This document shows positions 38,246-49,260 of a DNA stretch of 64,000 bases, one piece after another. Numbering within the stretch: position 1 is the first letter of the stretch; each line of letters opens with the position of its first letter. The DNA lies in contig JAJNNQ010000023.1 of assembly GCA_027886175.1 (NCBI GenBank), positions 5,690,501 to 5,754,500 on the forward strand. Direction: 5' to 3'. The translations under genes and the position numbers were made by a program. This DNA is from Phylloscopus collybita (taxonomy: Eukaryota; Chordata; Aves; Passeriformes; Phylloscopidae). A model generated the notes under the pieces. That model was not told the origin of the DNA, did not search any database, and worked only from the letters and a program-made list of their open reading frames with translations.

Positions 38246-40500
38246 CTAAGAAACAAAAAGCAATTAGTGTCTACAAAATGGCACTACCATTAAAACTAAG
38301 GCATGGAAGTACTTCAAATAAAAGTCTTGAAGATGCAGTACAATTTTAACTATGCCTTGTTTGAGTTTAGTTCTTACAAAGCTTGAAAAATACATGAAAA
38401 TGAGATGCACACAGCTGAGTTTTAAATGAATGGCCCCTCACAGCTCTCAAAGTCAGAGCTGGATTTCATCCAAATCACTGTTTCATCAAAAAACTGAAGC
38501 CATAACAGCATTTCAGGGGCGTGTCTGACTTTCACAAATATGTAATAATTGCTGCATTAAAGTCTGCAGGATTTTTTTTTTTTCTTCCCTTTTTTTTTTT
38601 TTTTTTTTTTTTTGTAAGACCTTGTTACATGAAGCCCCTGGCCTATTCACTTAGGAGACGTGGTGCATCACAAGCATTCTGTGAAATGGTGGACTAGTCA
38701 CCCAGATTTTTTATTCCCCACTGAGGACAGCAGTACAGCCCTGATACACTGCTATCTTGAAAAGATAGAAACATCCCTTTGAGATGATGTTGAGCTATCA
38801 TTTGTCACACGCTAAGTTCGTAAGCTAAACTGCAATGAAAATCTCCATGAGCCATTTTTGTGGATGCTGGGAGTTAGTAACTGCAGCAATGCTCAGTGCA
38901 ACTGCCTGCCTGAAGCAAATACTTTGCACTGTTGTTATTACATGATCAGTAAGAAAAAGTAATATTGATGAATCACATTTTTCACATTTTCTGTATGCAG
39001 ACATAAGCATCTTTGCTTGTAAAAATTAAAATCTTTGGTTATGGTGTTACATTCTAGGCAGTAATGCTGCCAGGTTTTAAAAGAGAGAGATGTGGGGTAA
39101 ATAAGACACTGAAAAGGCACATAAAGTGTCCCTGTATGTGAGGAGTGCAGGGAGGTACTGCATCACAACAGCTAGGTTTTTGTAGGATCTGTGTTCTACA
39201 CAAGTCTTGAAAATGTTAAACTGACGTACAAACAAGGCTCATTACACATTACATCACACATGTACAAAAATTGGCCATTTCTTTAAGGTGCAATTGATCA
39301 GTGTTTCTCTTCAGTCTAAAAGAGGAGAGCAAAGCACAGTTGCACAGGAGTAAAGAATGCTCCTGCTTGCAACAATTACAGGCCTGCACAGCGATGGTTG
39401 TAAGCTGGGAACTGTGTCATTCTTACAGCTCCATTTCAGAACCAGGCTGTATATGACACAACAATCTGATGCAGACTTGTCTAGACAAATGAGCATCAAA
39501 TGCATGATTGTTAATAGGCTGATATGGATGTACTTACTATGGTGTTTAGACCAGCACTCCCACTTCTTGTAAGAAACAACTTTATATGCATGATACAGAA
39601 ATAAATCTGTAATAAATCTATGGCTGTTCTAATACCTTGGCCTATATGATGACAGTAAGACTCACAGTGTTGGCTTCACCTCTTGTTTTCTGGAAATCGA
39701 ATATAAACAGAAAACCCAATTTATCCTAAGTTCCAAACAACTAGAACATAAAATAGTTTAACAAGAAGGGAAACAATACCTCCACAAAAATACCCATCGA
39801 GGTGTCTGTGGCTACAGATGGCTCATTTGCTGATTGCTGGGAGTATGTAAAAATGCACAGCTTGGTAAACTCAGCAATTCCTGCAGCAGGCTTTGAGTTG
39901 CTAAATAACAGTCTTAAGATCATCTCTGCCAAGACTCCCAACACTGAGATATGTCCACCCTTCAAAACTCTTTCTCCCAGTAGCTTTTGTTTGACGCAAG
40001 GTATAAAACATTCTTCAAATAAGGACTTGTTTTTTTTGAAGCAACAACCAGGCAGCACGGAGTAGGTGCACAAAGGATAATCCCTGTGATAGTGGCAACT
40101 CTGTAATGTTAATAACAGGGGAAATGCTGACGGGGGAAGTATATTGACTTAAATGTATAAAGAACAGGAATAAGATGTAAAATGGAAGCACTCCAGGGGA
40201 TGGGAAGCACTGTCACTCATACTACTTCCACGTTGTCAGAATATTTCATTTGGAGTGAAGGTTTAAAATGTTGGGGTGAAGAGTTGAGCAGTTTTTGTTC
40301 ATTTCCATTACCCATCTAATAGGAACACGAAGTTAGTAATAATATATGAGCATGCTTTGTTGAAAATAGCAACTGGCAATCTCTCCAGACCGCTTACACA
40401 GTGCTGGATGGAGACATTCAGTGCCTTTATGGCATCCACCTCTCCGCACAGGCTGGGATAGTCTCCTACAGGAGACAGCAAAGTCGTTATAAGGGCAGCT
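38246..40500 (-). other. SLC16A3 5' intron
   Basis: Sequence between the first coding exon and the probable promoter island. It contains T-runs at about 38571-38613. No coding exon seen. An upstream noncoding exon must exist because the coding exon opens with an acceptor (ttgtttcttag) at 38246. Confidence 0.6.
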
Positions 40501-41060
40501 TCTGCAGACCTACAGCGCTGAACCCCCGACAGCAAACCCACAGCCGCGCTGCGTGAAGCGCCGAGTGGCTTTGAGAAGAAAACACCGATAAGAAGCACTT
40601 GGCAGCAGCGCGCTTGTTCCTTCCAGAAGAGAACCGTGCAGCCTTTTCCGAGGGGACAGAAGTTAACTGGGCACGCGGTGCGGACGTGGCTGGGGAGGAA
40701 CACCCATTTCCATCCCTCCCTCCCGGGCCGCACTCCGACCCCCGGGGCAGCGGCTGCCGCCGGGGCCGCTCCCGCGCGCGGCCCCGCCTGACCCCGCGCG
40801 GGGCCGGCAGGGCGCGCGCGCGGCCGCCGCACTGAGACGTGCGGGACGTGACTGGCGCGCGGGGGGCGGCGCTGCCCCCGCCGGCTGCGCGCGCGGCGCG
40901 GGCGGGGCCGGGGGTCGCAGCCTTCCCGCCACCGCCGCTGAGGGAGGGAGCCCCGGTGCGCCCTCAGGAGAGGAGAGTGTCCCCTCAGGATCCTCCTCCC
41001 TGCTCTGGAGGCTCTTCCACGGCCGACGGAGCCAGCCAGCCCGAAAGAGACGCGTTCTGC
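40500..41060 (-). promoter_or_regulatory. CpG island, probable SLC16A3 promoter
   Basis: Dense CpG and GC-box-like sequence (gcgcgcgcggccgccgc around 40813, ggggcggcg around 40861). It is 2.3-2.8 kb upstream of the SLC16A3 start, as expected for a noncoding first exon. Reading frames here are GC-driven and lack homology. It could also drive a divergent transcript on the + strand. The TSS and first exon are not resolved. Confidence 0.6.
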
Positions 41061-41984
41061 TGAACCTGCCTCACGGAAGTTACATCCTTGCCACGAGGAA
41101 CGGTCTCTAAAACGGTTTTGTGTTTTGCTGTGAGGGAAGAGCTACGCTCGCTGATGTGAGGGAGCCTGGCCGGCTTTCCAGCATTTCATAAAAAGTAGGC
41201 CTGCAGGGAAACACACAGTAATACCCATTTACTCTTCTCTACATCATGCCTACTGCCACCCTTGGCTAAAAATCACCATAAAGTGACAATCAATGTTATT
41301 CATCTGGTTTTGTCCGCTGGTAAGGCACGTTAACGCATCAAAATAAAAAGACCATTAACCAGGACTAAATGAACCCTGTCTCCATGAACACAGCACTTCA
41401 TCCTGTTGTGGTGTGCCTTACGAAGCTAAGACTGTATTCACCTCCTTAAGAAATAATCAGGAAATAGTGCAAAGGTTCCTGTGCGAAATGTCCAAACAAG
41501 GGGTACCACCTTTAGGAAAGGCAGGCTTGTGGCTGATCTGCACAGGCAAAAATTTTACTTAGGATTTGGGTACAGTGCTGGGATGCCATCAAAGCCTGCT
41601 AAGAGAGGAGGCTACTGCCTAACTATTGCAGCAGCTTGCTTTGCTTTCTGCTCTTGCTAGCTCAGCCCTATTTAGAGGCAAAGCATTACATTTAACTGTC
41701 TGTGGCTCCGTTTTGTATCTTCACATCAGACATGATAGTATTGTCAGTACTTATGCCAGATTCCTTCTGTCTTGCTTTGGTAATGTGTAAAATAAAGGTA
41801 GCACCTGGGCTTTCATCTTCCTGGTATTATCTTCTTGTTGTCATGGAAACTCATATAGACTCAAGAGGAAATACTAGGTAGCATGGTGGGTGGTGTGATG
41901 GTGTGGTTTCTGGGATGATGTACATAAAAGGAGAACATTTGTATTATAAAAAGGAGCAGGTAGAAATGGCAAGAACCTATTATT

Positions 41985-42010
41985 TGTGTTTAGCCGATTG
42001 GCTAAACACA
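41985..42010. repeat. Perfect inverted repeat, 11-bp arms
   Basis: Arms 41985-41995 and 42000-42010 (TGTGTTTAGCC and its complement) with a 4-nt spacer gatt. Confidence 0.95.
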
Positions 42011-42077
42011 CCTGTACTTCCTGGTCAGCAGTATAGGTAGGAAGGATATTTATCAGCATGTACACTGACCTATATAG

Positions 42078-42100
42078 CTTGAGAACTTCCTGTTCTCAAG
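42078..42100. repeat. Perfect inverted repeat, 9-bp arms
   Basis: CTTGAGAAC (42078-42086) and GTTCTCAAG (42092-42100), spacer ttcct. It lies 68 bp from the previous inverted repeat. Confidence 0.95.
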
Positions 42101-43747
42101 AAGAATTAATTTCAAGAATTCTCAAGAATAATTCATTTCTTCTAACTATGGCTGAAATCTACACAACCTTGAATTTCTATGATACAAATAAAAGATGGTT
42201 ATTAAAAATAGACCATAAGCTGCCAAGCAGGGAACCCAGTTCAGCCTAGACTTCAGTCTGGAACCCCACCCAGTTGAGAAATGTGTAACTACAAAATAAG
42301 GAAGATGGTCGAAGCTGAACAATGTAGAAATCCTCCTTCAGTTTTCTTATATGTGAAACAATGAAAATAATGATTCTCTCTTCATAGGATGTTTGGGGTA
42401 TGAATACATTGCAAAGCACAGGTTGCTCAATACTGTGTTAATAGGAGCTATAAACCTGTATTTGCCCAAGGGTATTAAAATCTAAGCAGACTAAACAAAA
42501 TGTGTGTGTTATTCTTGGTTTTAAGTGAGAATTCCTAAGACTAATCAACTCTACTGAAAATTTTCAGGAAATGATTCCTGAAAAAAAAAATAAATTAGTA
42601 TTCTTCAGACCCTTGTGATAGCCCTCTACATAAAGAACAACTACCCTTTGTGCCATTACCCTTTGTATCACTGACATCTACCTATTCACCATGACTTTAA
42701 CTCCTTCCTGATTCTCAAAGTACAAATGCATACATCTTTAAATCAGATTTTATTACAACCTATCAATCACAGATTAATTACAATAAAATTACAGATTTTA
42801 TTTCTATCAGGTACCTCATAGAAGCCATTTAGATAGGCCACTGGTATAACCCACTAGTGCATTTCCTGTGGCTTACCTGCTTAAATATCAGCCAGTTGAA
42901 TTATATGTTCATTCCAAAGGCTGCTGCAAACTTCTGTTCCCTACAAAATCATTGCCATCCTGACCTCATGTCCTCCCTATGAGACCCACCAGTGACAGCC
43001 ACTGTCCCATTTTGCCTCCTCCATTTCAACTGAGACCACTTCCCAGATCTGCTGCCTTTCTTAAGGGTTTGCCAGTTTTCCCCATTCTCTCATCTCCCTC
43101 TCAGAACTCCTAGGATAATTCTGTGCTGTCTGTAACTGCAAGTGATGTTCCATACCAAATCTTGACTATTAATCATTCTCCAGTCCCCAGATATCCTCAA
43201 AACATCTTAACTGTTCACTGCTGCTGCACAGGGAGTAACATTCATCACAAGTTATTAGCAGACTGCACTGACAGACAATTCACACTGCAATTTTATGTGT
43301 AGCAGATAACACTAACCAGTCTAAATTCTGAGTAAAGTGCTCTACTATATGGAAAGTTGTGACAATTTATTTGCTTGTTTTATTTTACATCATGAAAATG
43401 TTAGAACCCTGCTCTTTGTATTATTTGGGAAAACAAATATACTAGTCCTATTACAATAGCATTGGTTGACCTCCAGAGTTATTGTATCTATATCAAATGC
43501 CCAGTTTCTGGAGAAGTGGATTTATTTTGCTAAAAGTACGTGGGGTTTTTTTACACCACATCCATTAGTGTAAGTTCTTCATGTCATCATCACAGCAGCA
43601 CCTTAACACCAGAGAGCACGTGCCCTTTCTGTGTTCACAGAAAAGTGACAAATATGCCTTCAGTTGTATTGCAATTATCTGACTGTCTTCCGTCTGCTTT
43701 CAAAGATATAAGTTGCAGAATCCCAACCTCATTTAGGAACAACTTAC

Positions 43748-43778
43748 AATTAATTTTCATGTATCATGAAAATTAATT
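43748..43778. repeat. Perfect palindrome, 14-bp arms
   Basis: Arms 43748-43761 and 43765-43778 (AATTAATTTTCATG and its complement), spacer tat. AT-rich, so cruciform extrusion would be easy. Confidence 0.95.
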
Positions 43779-44349
43779 TCAGCCCTGCAGCTGTGATGGC
43801 TTTGCAATGTGTTGAAGCTTTAGAAAAACAAAACTGCTTGACAATTGCTTATAATGGGTAAGTGTCCTTATATTGTTTAGTATAAAACCAGAAAGTGACA
43901 GAGCTGGATAAATACTAATTAAGGGTCTAGTCCTGTCACCAGCTGGGCAGCTGCGTTTATTTTTGCAAAATGCCATGGAACTACCCTAATATATAAAGTG
44001 CTCGCATGCACATGCACTGTATCTCAAGCTAGGTGAGCACATGTAGCTGAATATAGTGAGAAAAGGTCGTCTGGCTCAGAGGTGTCATTTTACACAACCG
44101 CAGCTGCACAGTAAGTTGTCATACATTGAGATGTGTGAATTGCCACTCCAGCCACAATTTTATTTCTATAATATACCTGGAGTTGTATACAAGAGGTGTA
44201 CTGTACTAATAGGTTCTGATTTACATTTTAAAACGGCTGCCACACTGCTTCTTCTGAATAAACACTGAAAACCGTACAGGACTTTACTCTGTGACATCCT
44301 AAATGGTACGGTTTGCCCAAGAGGAATGCATTTCCACTAGTGCTAACGG

Positions 44350-46060
44350 TCTGCGCCTGTGAGGAAGCTGAATTACCGAAATTCAACTCCACCTTTGTGC
44401 GCTTTCTCCTCTCTCCACAGAACTGCTCAGAAGGCAAGCCGCAGACCCCTCCGGGTGGATTGCGAGCAGCATCCAAAAAAAAAAAAAGGCTCTTTTCCCA
44501 ACAGATGGAGAGGGGCCGAGGCGACAGTGGCGCGGGATGGGGTGGGGGGTGAAAGAGGGATTGTGAACACAATGGTGACGGTCGCGACGCCGCCACGGCC
44601 ACGACCGCTCGCGCGGCGCTCCGGGGCGGGCACGTAGCCCGCGCAGCCCTCAGCAGAGACGGCTCCCGGGGAGCGCTCGGGTCGCCGCCGCCGCCGATGC
44701 TCACGCAGAGCGGGGAGAAGCCGCGCGATTCCGCGCCCCACCGTTCTCAGAGTGCTTTGCCGAACCGAGTAACGGAGCTCATGCCCGGGGCTGCGACCAT
44801 GTCCTTAAGAGGGAACAGTCCCTCAGACTGCACGTCGCTCGCTCTGACGGACCTGAATGGTCACCGCTATGACAAAGAACTCCGAAATTCACCTCCCGGG
44901 GCTCGACACTGTGTCAGGAGGTGAGCAGTAGCGAAGGGACCGCGGAGGCGAGGCTTTCGCGGAAACCCTCGTCCCCCAGTAACGGTGTGAGGCCACGAAT
45001 GGCGGAAACAAAGCCCGAGCTGGCGGGTATCCCACGAGCCACCGGTGTGGCACTGTACGTGCCCTCGGGCCGGCGGCACTACGCGCCTAGGCGTGACCCG
45101 ACTGCCAGAGGGGAAGCCGGGGGCTGCGCTCTCTCGTAGCAGGCCGAGCGGGGCTCCGTGGCCAGCACCGCTCAGAGCCCGGACAGCGCTTTCAGGCCGG
45201 TGGCACTGAGGACGTTGGGCGACCCACCGGGCAACGCGGGTTCCCGACCAAGAGGTGCGCCCGCGTGGCCCCAAGAGCGAGGGGAAACGCAGCCGGGGGG
45301 ACAGCGCCCCGCCGACCTTCGTGGGGTGATGCCAAGGGGTGCGAGGACAGTCGGCGTCGTGCCCAAGTCCCCACCGGCCCCCAGTTCACCCCAGGCAAAG
45401 GATGAACCCGCGACTCCTATGCCGCGCTTTGCCCAAAGCTTGAGCGGCGCTCGGGCGCATCCGCTGGCCCGGAGAGCCCCAGGCAGAGAAGCGCCCTCGG
45501 TCAGCCCGGCGCTCTGGGTCCGGATCACCCGGCTCCGGACCCCCCACCCCGCGCTTCCCACGGCGTTCGTCGGCGTGTGCCAGACAAGCACTCCGAACCA
45601 TCACGCACGACGGCTCCGTCTCGGTACCTGAGTCACGTTCCCGCGCTTCAGCGTGAGGATGCCCGTGCTCACGCCGGACAGCAGCCCGCTTCTCCCCGTG
45701 TGCCCACGCAGACCCGCCCCAGCCCGTCTGGTCCCGCCGGCTGGGGAGCGCTCCCGCGCGGCGGGTCTGTGGCTGCTCGCCCCGCCCTGCCACACGGGCC
45801 GCGCCCTGGGTCCTATCGCCGCCGCCGTGACTCTCCCTCTCCCTCTCCCTCTCCCTCTCCCTCTCCCTCTCCCTCCGCCGCAGGTTCTGCCGCGCAGGGG
45901 CCTCGGCCGCGTGCAGAGCGGCTCGGCCGGGGCCGGCTCGGAGCGCCGCCCCAGGGGCCTCACAAGGCATCGGCACCAGGGCAAGGCAGGGCCGGATCCT
46001 GCCGGCAAGGATGCTGCGCTGGCTGTCCGGAGGAACAGGACCGAGCAGTGGATTTCAACT
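44350..46060. promoter_or_regulatory. 1.7-kb CpG island without an assigned gene
   Basis: Strongly GC- and CpG-rich. Many overlapping frames are open on both strands, none recognisable. The position, upstream of CCDC57 and divergent from SLC16A3, makes it a candidate CCDC57 or lncRNA promoter, but I could not connect any exon to it. Confidence 0.6.
45831..45876 (+). repeat. (CTCCCT)n hexanucleotide repeat
   Basis: About seven uninterrupted CTCCCT units (pure pyrimidine, 46 bp) inside the CpG island. The same type of purine/pyrimidine asymmetry as the CSNK1D tract, on the opposite strand. Confidence 0.95.
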
Positions 46061-46584
46061 TATGAATGGGTTTCTGCGGTTGAGGTTTGTTCTGTGCTGC
46101 CGTTTCTGTTTTCCCGGGAGCGGTCACAGTTTCTTCATTGTCTCCTTCCATGAGAATTACTCTTACGAGCTTTCTTTGCTTCGTTGTTTTCTACTTAGTA
46201 ATTTTGAGTGTGGTATTGTGCGTTCCATAGACAACCCTCAGCCTTCCCTCCTCATCCTTTACCAAGGGAGCATTCCCTGCAAATAAGGTTTCATAACATA
46301 CTCCTCCTTTTACATCAGTACGGAATGAGCTTTCTGCATTAATCTCTTGTGACTCAACTGCGACTCATACAAATGTTGGATTATAAAACTGAGTCTGTGC
46401 TGATATTGCTATTTAGCATCTATGAAAGTTGTGGGATTCTCAAGTGCACTACTATGAAATGCAGAAAGTAGCACTCCTACGGCTACCTGGAGCTTAGGAA
46501 ATTCAGGAGTAACTCCGTGCTCCACTCTTTTGTGTGCTTCTAGCACACAATCCAGTATGTAGGGGAGTGACACCACACCTTAAA

Positions 46585-47010
46585 TCCTGTGTTAGGTTTT
46601 CGGCCCCTCAGGACAAGACAGATATTGAGGGGCTGGCACATGCCCACAGAAGGGCAACAGAGCTAGGGCAGGGTCTAGAGCACACATGTGTGATGGATGG
46701 TAGCTGATGGAGCTAGAGAGACTCAGCCTGGAGAAAAGGAGGCTTGGGGGACGCCTTATCACTCTCTACAACTACCTGAAAGGAGATTGTACTAAGGTCT
46801 GTATCTTCTCCCAGGTAACAAGTGATGGAACAAGAGGAGATGGCCTCAAGTTTTGCCAGGAGATTGGGTATCAGGAAAAATCTCTTCTCCAGATGGGTTG
46901 CCAAGCATTGGAATGGCATGTCCAGGGAAGTGATGGAGTCACATCCCTGGAGGTTAACAGTTGGTCTCGATGATCTTGGGAAAAAAAATCTTTTCCAGTC
47001 TAAATGATTC
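46585..47010 (+). mobile_element. CR1 LINE 3' fragment
   Basis: Sense strand encodes [27 protein letters not shown] (broken by frameshift), then a [23 protein letters not shown] stretch in another frame, typical of the CR1 ORF2 C-terminus, followed by a tail ending tctaaatgattctatta. Confidence 0.92.
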
Positions 47011-48780
47011 TATTATTCCTCTAACCTATGTGGAGAGACACAGGGGTAGGGTTCTAAAAAGAAGAGGATAGGTAGAATACAATATTGTCTTTTGAAAACT
47101 ATGATATTGCACAGATTAGTAGCTTCCAATACTTTAAAACCTACTTGCTGAAATCATATTTCCTGCCAAGGCAGGAAATTAAGCTCTTTCAAGTCTCAGC
47201 TCTTTTTTCTTTTCTTCGCACATTATATTTGCATATGTTTGCATATGGCTGTTATGTTTGCATTGGCCATTGGTTCAGTTTTGCTAAAGAATAGTACACA
47301 TTTGTACATGCTTAAGGATTCATTGCATTAATGTGTGAAGATGAGCAAGGCCGTGTGGTTTATTTTGAATGGATAACATACAGCAAATTAAGACCAAGAC
47401 TGCTAATTTTAAAGACTAGTAAAACCAGTTTTTGATTGTCCACTATTATCTGAATTTAGGCCATTCACTTGCACACTAGGTGTATTCAGGTTTCAACATT
47501 AATCCCTGAATTGACATTCTGTAGACTGTAATCTTTTTTACTCACCATTAAAGTTTATCTCTTTGGGGCACTATTGAATCACTGGAAGTCATCAGCTACT
47601 CATTTGGGGAACTAACATGCATTGAACTATGTGACTAGGGGCTGATTGATGGTGCACTGGAGAGGAAGACAGCTAATTTGAAAGAGGGGGCAGGGGTGAG
47701 GAAGGGTTGCAAAAGAAAATGGGGTTGATAAGTCAGGCAATGGCTAATATAAAGATGTAAATAATATCAGCAGTCAGAATGGTGTGTGGACTTAGACATT
47801 CACCTATTATGTGCTGATTCTGATGAATGCTCTGAGGGGTCCACTGCAGAGTATAAATTATGCTGGGACTTGCACTATGATTTTTGTGTGTTCAGATGTA
47901 GAAAGTAATTTGAAGCCAGTTTTCACCATTGTATTTTAAACTAGAGGTGATTCATATAAATAAATTAACTAAATCCCTTTAATAATTGCAGTATTCTGAA
48001 ATTATAATAAGCTAAATGGAACTTGCTTTATTTCAAAAGTCAAATTCTTAGTTCTGATTCTAATTTTCATTAATAGTTACTGGTGAAAATAAACCCCTTC
48101 TTTCTTTAACTGGTATGGGGCTAGGACACACAATGCTTTTCTGATGGCATAAGGAAAAATGTTCTATTGATAATACTCCGTCTTCTCAAAACTAGTGTAC
48201 TTCAGGCATCATTTGGGTGCAGCATTCAAGTTTCTGGAAGGCAAAAGCAGTTTATATGATTTAGAAAAACAGAAGAATGACAGAACATTACAGGAAGTTT
48301 GCCTCATAACTTCCAGACAAGCGCGTCATCTAGAGTGACTAAGGGAAAATCATGCTTTAGGCCTGTTTCATGTATTACATCTTCCTCTCTCTCACCTAGA
48401 CAGCGTAAGGCAGTTTAGTTGATGGATACAGTTTTTAATAATTAAGGGCCTTGGTAGCAGAATGTATCTATCTGTTCTGCATGACCTCATGTAACAGTTG
48501 GCCTGAGTTTGTTTTACAAGCTTTTTAAAGTTTTTCACATGATGAAGTGGGAGTTCAGAGAGGATGGGAAGTTTGTTCACATCCCTAAGGACTGCACTTG
48601 AAAAGGGTCAAGAGCCTCCTTCCTGATCTGTGCTAAGGAGAAATTGTTTAATACTAAACAATTGGATAAACAAAATGTGTAGGAAGACAAGCGAACGAAA
48701 GAGTGAGATCTGAGAGTATGGGACAAGTACAAGCTGTGTTTTGGGAGAAGGAAGTCTTACTAAACGAGACCGGGACTGCA
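47011..48780. other. Intergenic or intronic, nothing recognised
   Basis: AT-rich sequence with no convincing exon. It may lie within a 5' intron of CCDC57 if a promoter island at 44-46 kb belongs to that gene. Confidence 0.45.
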
Positions 48781-49260
48781 AAGGAGCGTGCCCGTGCTCA
48801 CACGATGCAGAGAAGAGGCTGCTGCAGGAGAGGGAGTGAGGATGGAACGGGGAGAATGTGAGGAGGAGAGATTACGCCGCCGGGTTCCTGGAAGTGAACG
48901 CAGTGCCAGGAACCGAGAAAGGCCGGCTGGTTGAGCAGGAGAGGAGCCGGACGGGCACTGGCGCTGCCCGCCTGAGGCCCGGGGAGGAGGCGGGGCGGCA
49001 GCGGCCCCCTCACGGCGGCGCGGGGCCCATGGAGACGGGCCCGCCTCCCCGCGCGGGCCTGCCCGCCGCCGCTCTCGGAACGGAGCCCGCTCGGCCTACA
49101 GCCCCGAGCGGAGGGCATGTGCAGCTTCGTGCCCTCAGGAGGCGAGTCGCGACTTCTGGGCTTCTCCATCAGAGGACAGTGCGGCCGCACAGCATCCCGT
49201 TGTGCTGCAGGTTGTCCTTCGCAGCTCCCGACGCGTCGCCTGCGCATCTCGCGCCTTTTT
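48780..49260. promoter_or_regulatory. CpG island, unassigned
   Basis: A compact GC-rich island, CpG-dense at about 48940-49110. An alternative candidate for the CCDC57 promoter. The open frame through it (about 48858-49328) has no recognisable protein features. Confidence 0.55.

Larger units (their letters stand above)
41061..44350. other. Intergenic between SLC16A3 and the next CpG island
   Basis: AT-rich. No exon or CR1 copy recognised. It contains three short perfect inverted repeats, listed separately. Confidence 0.5.

Noticed and set aside
44228..46153. Several 130-200-codon frames on both strands in the CpG island
   Set aside because: High GC removes stop codons; the frames overlap on opposite strands and have Arg/Pro/Ala-rich, featureless translations.
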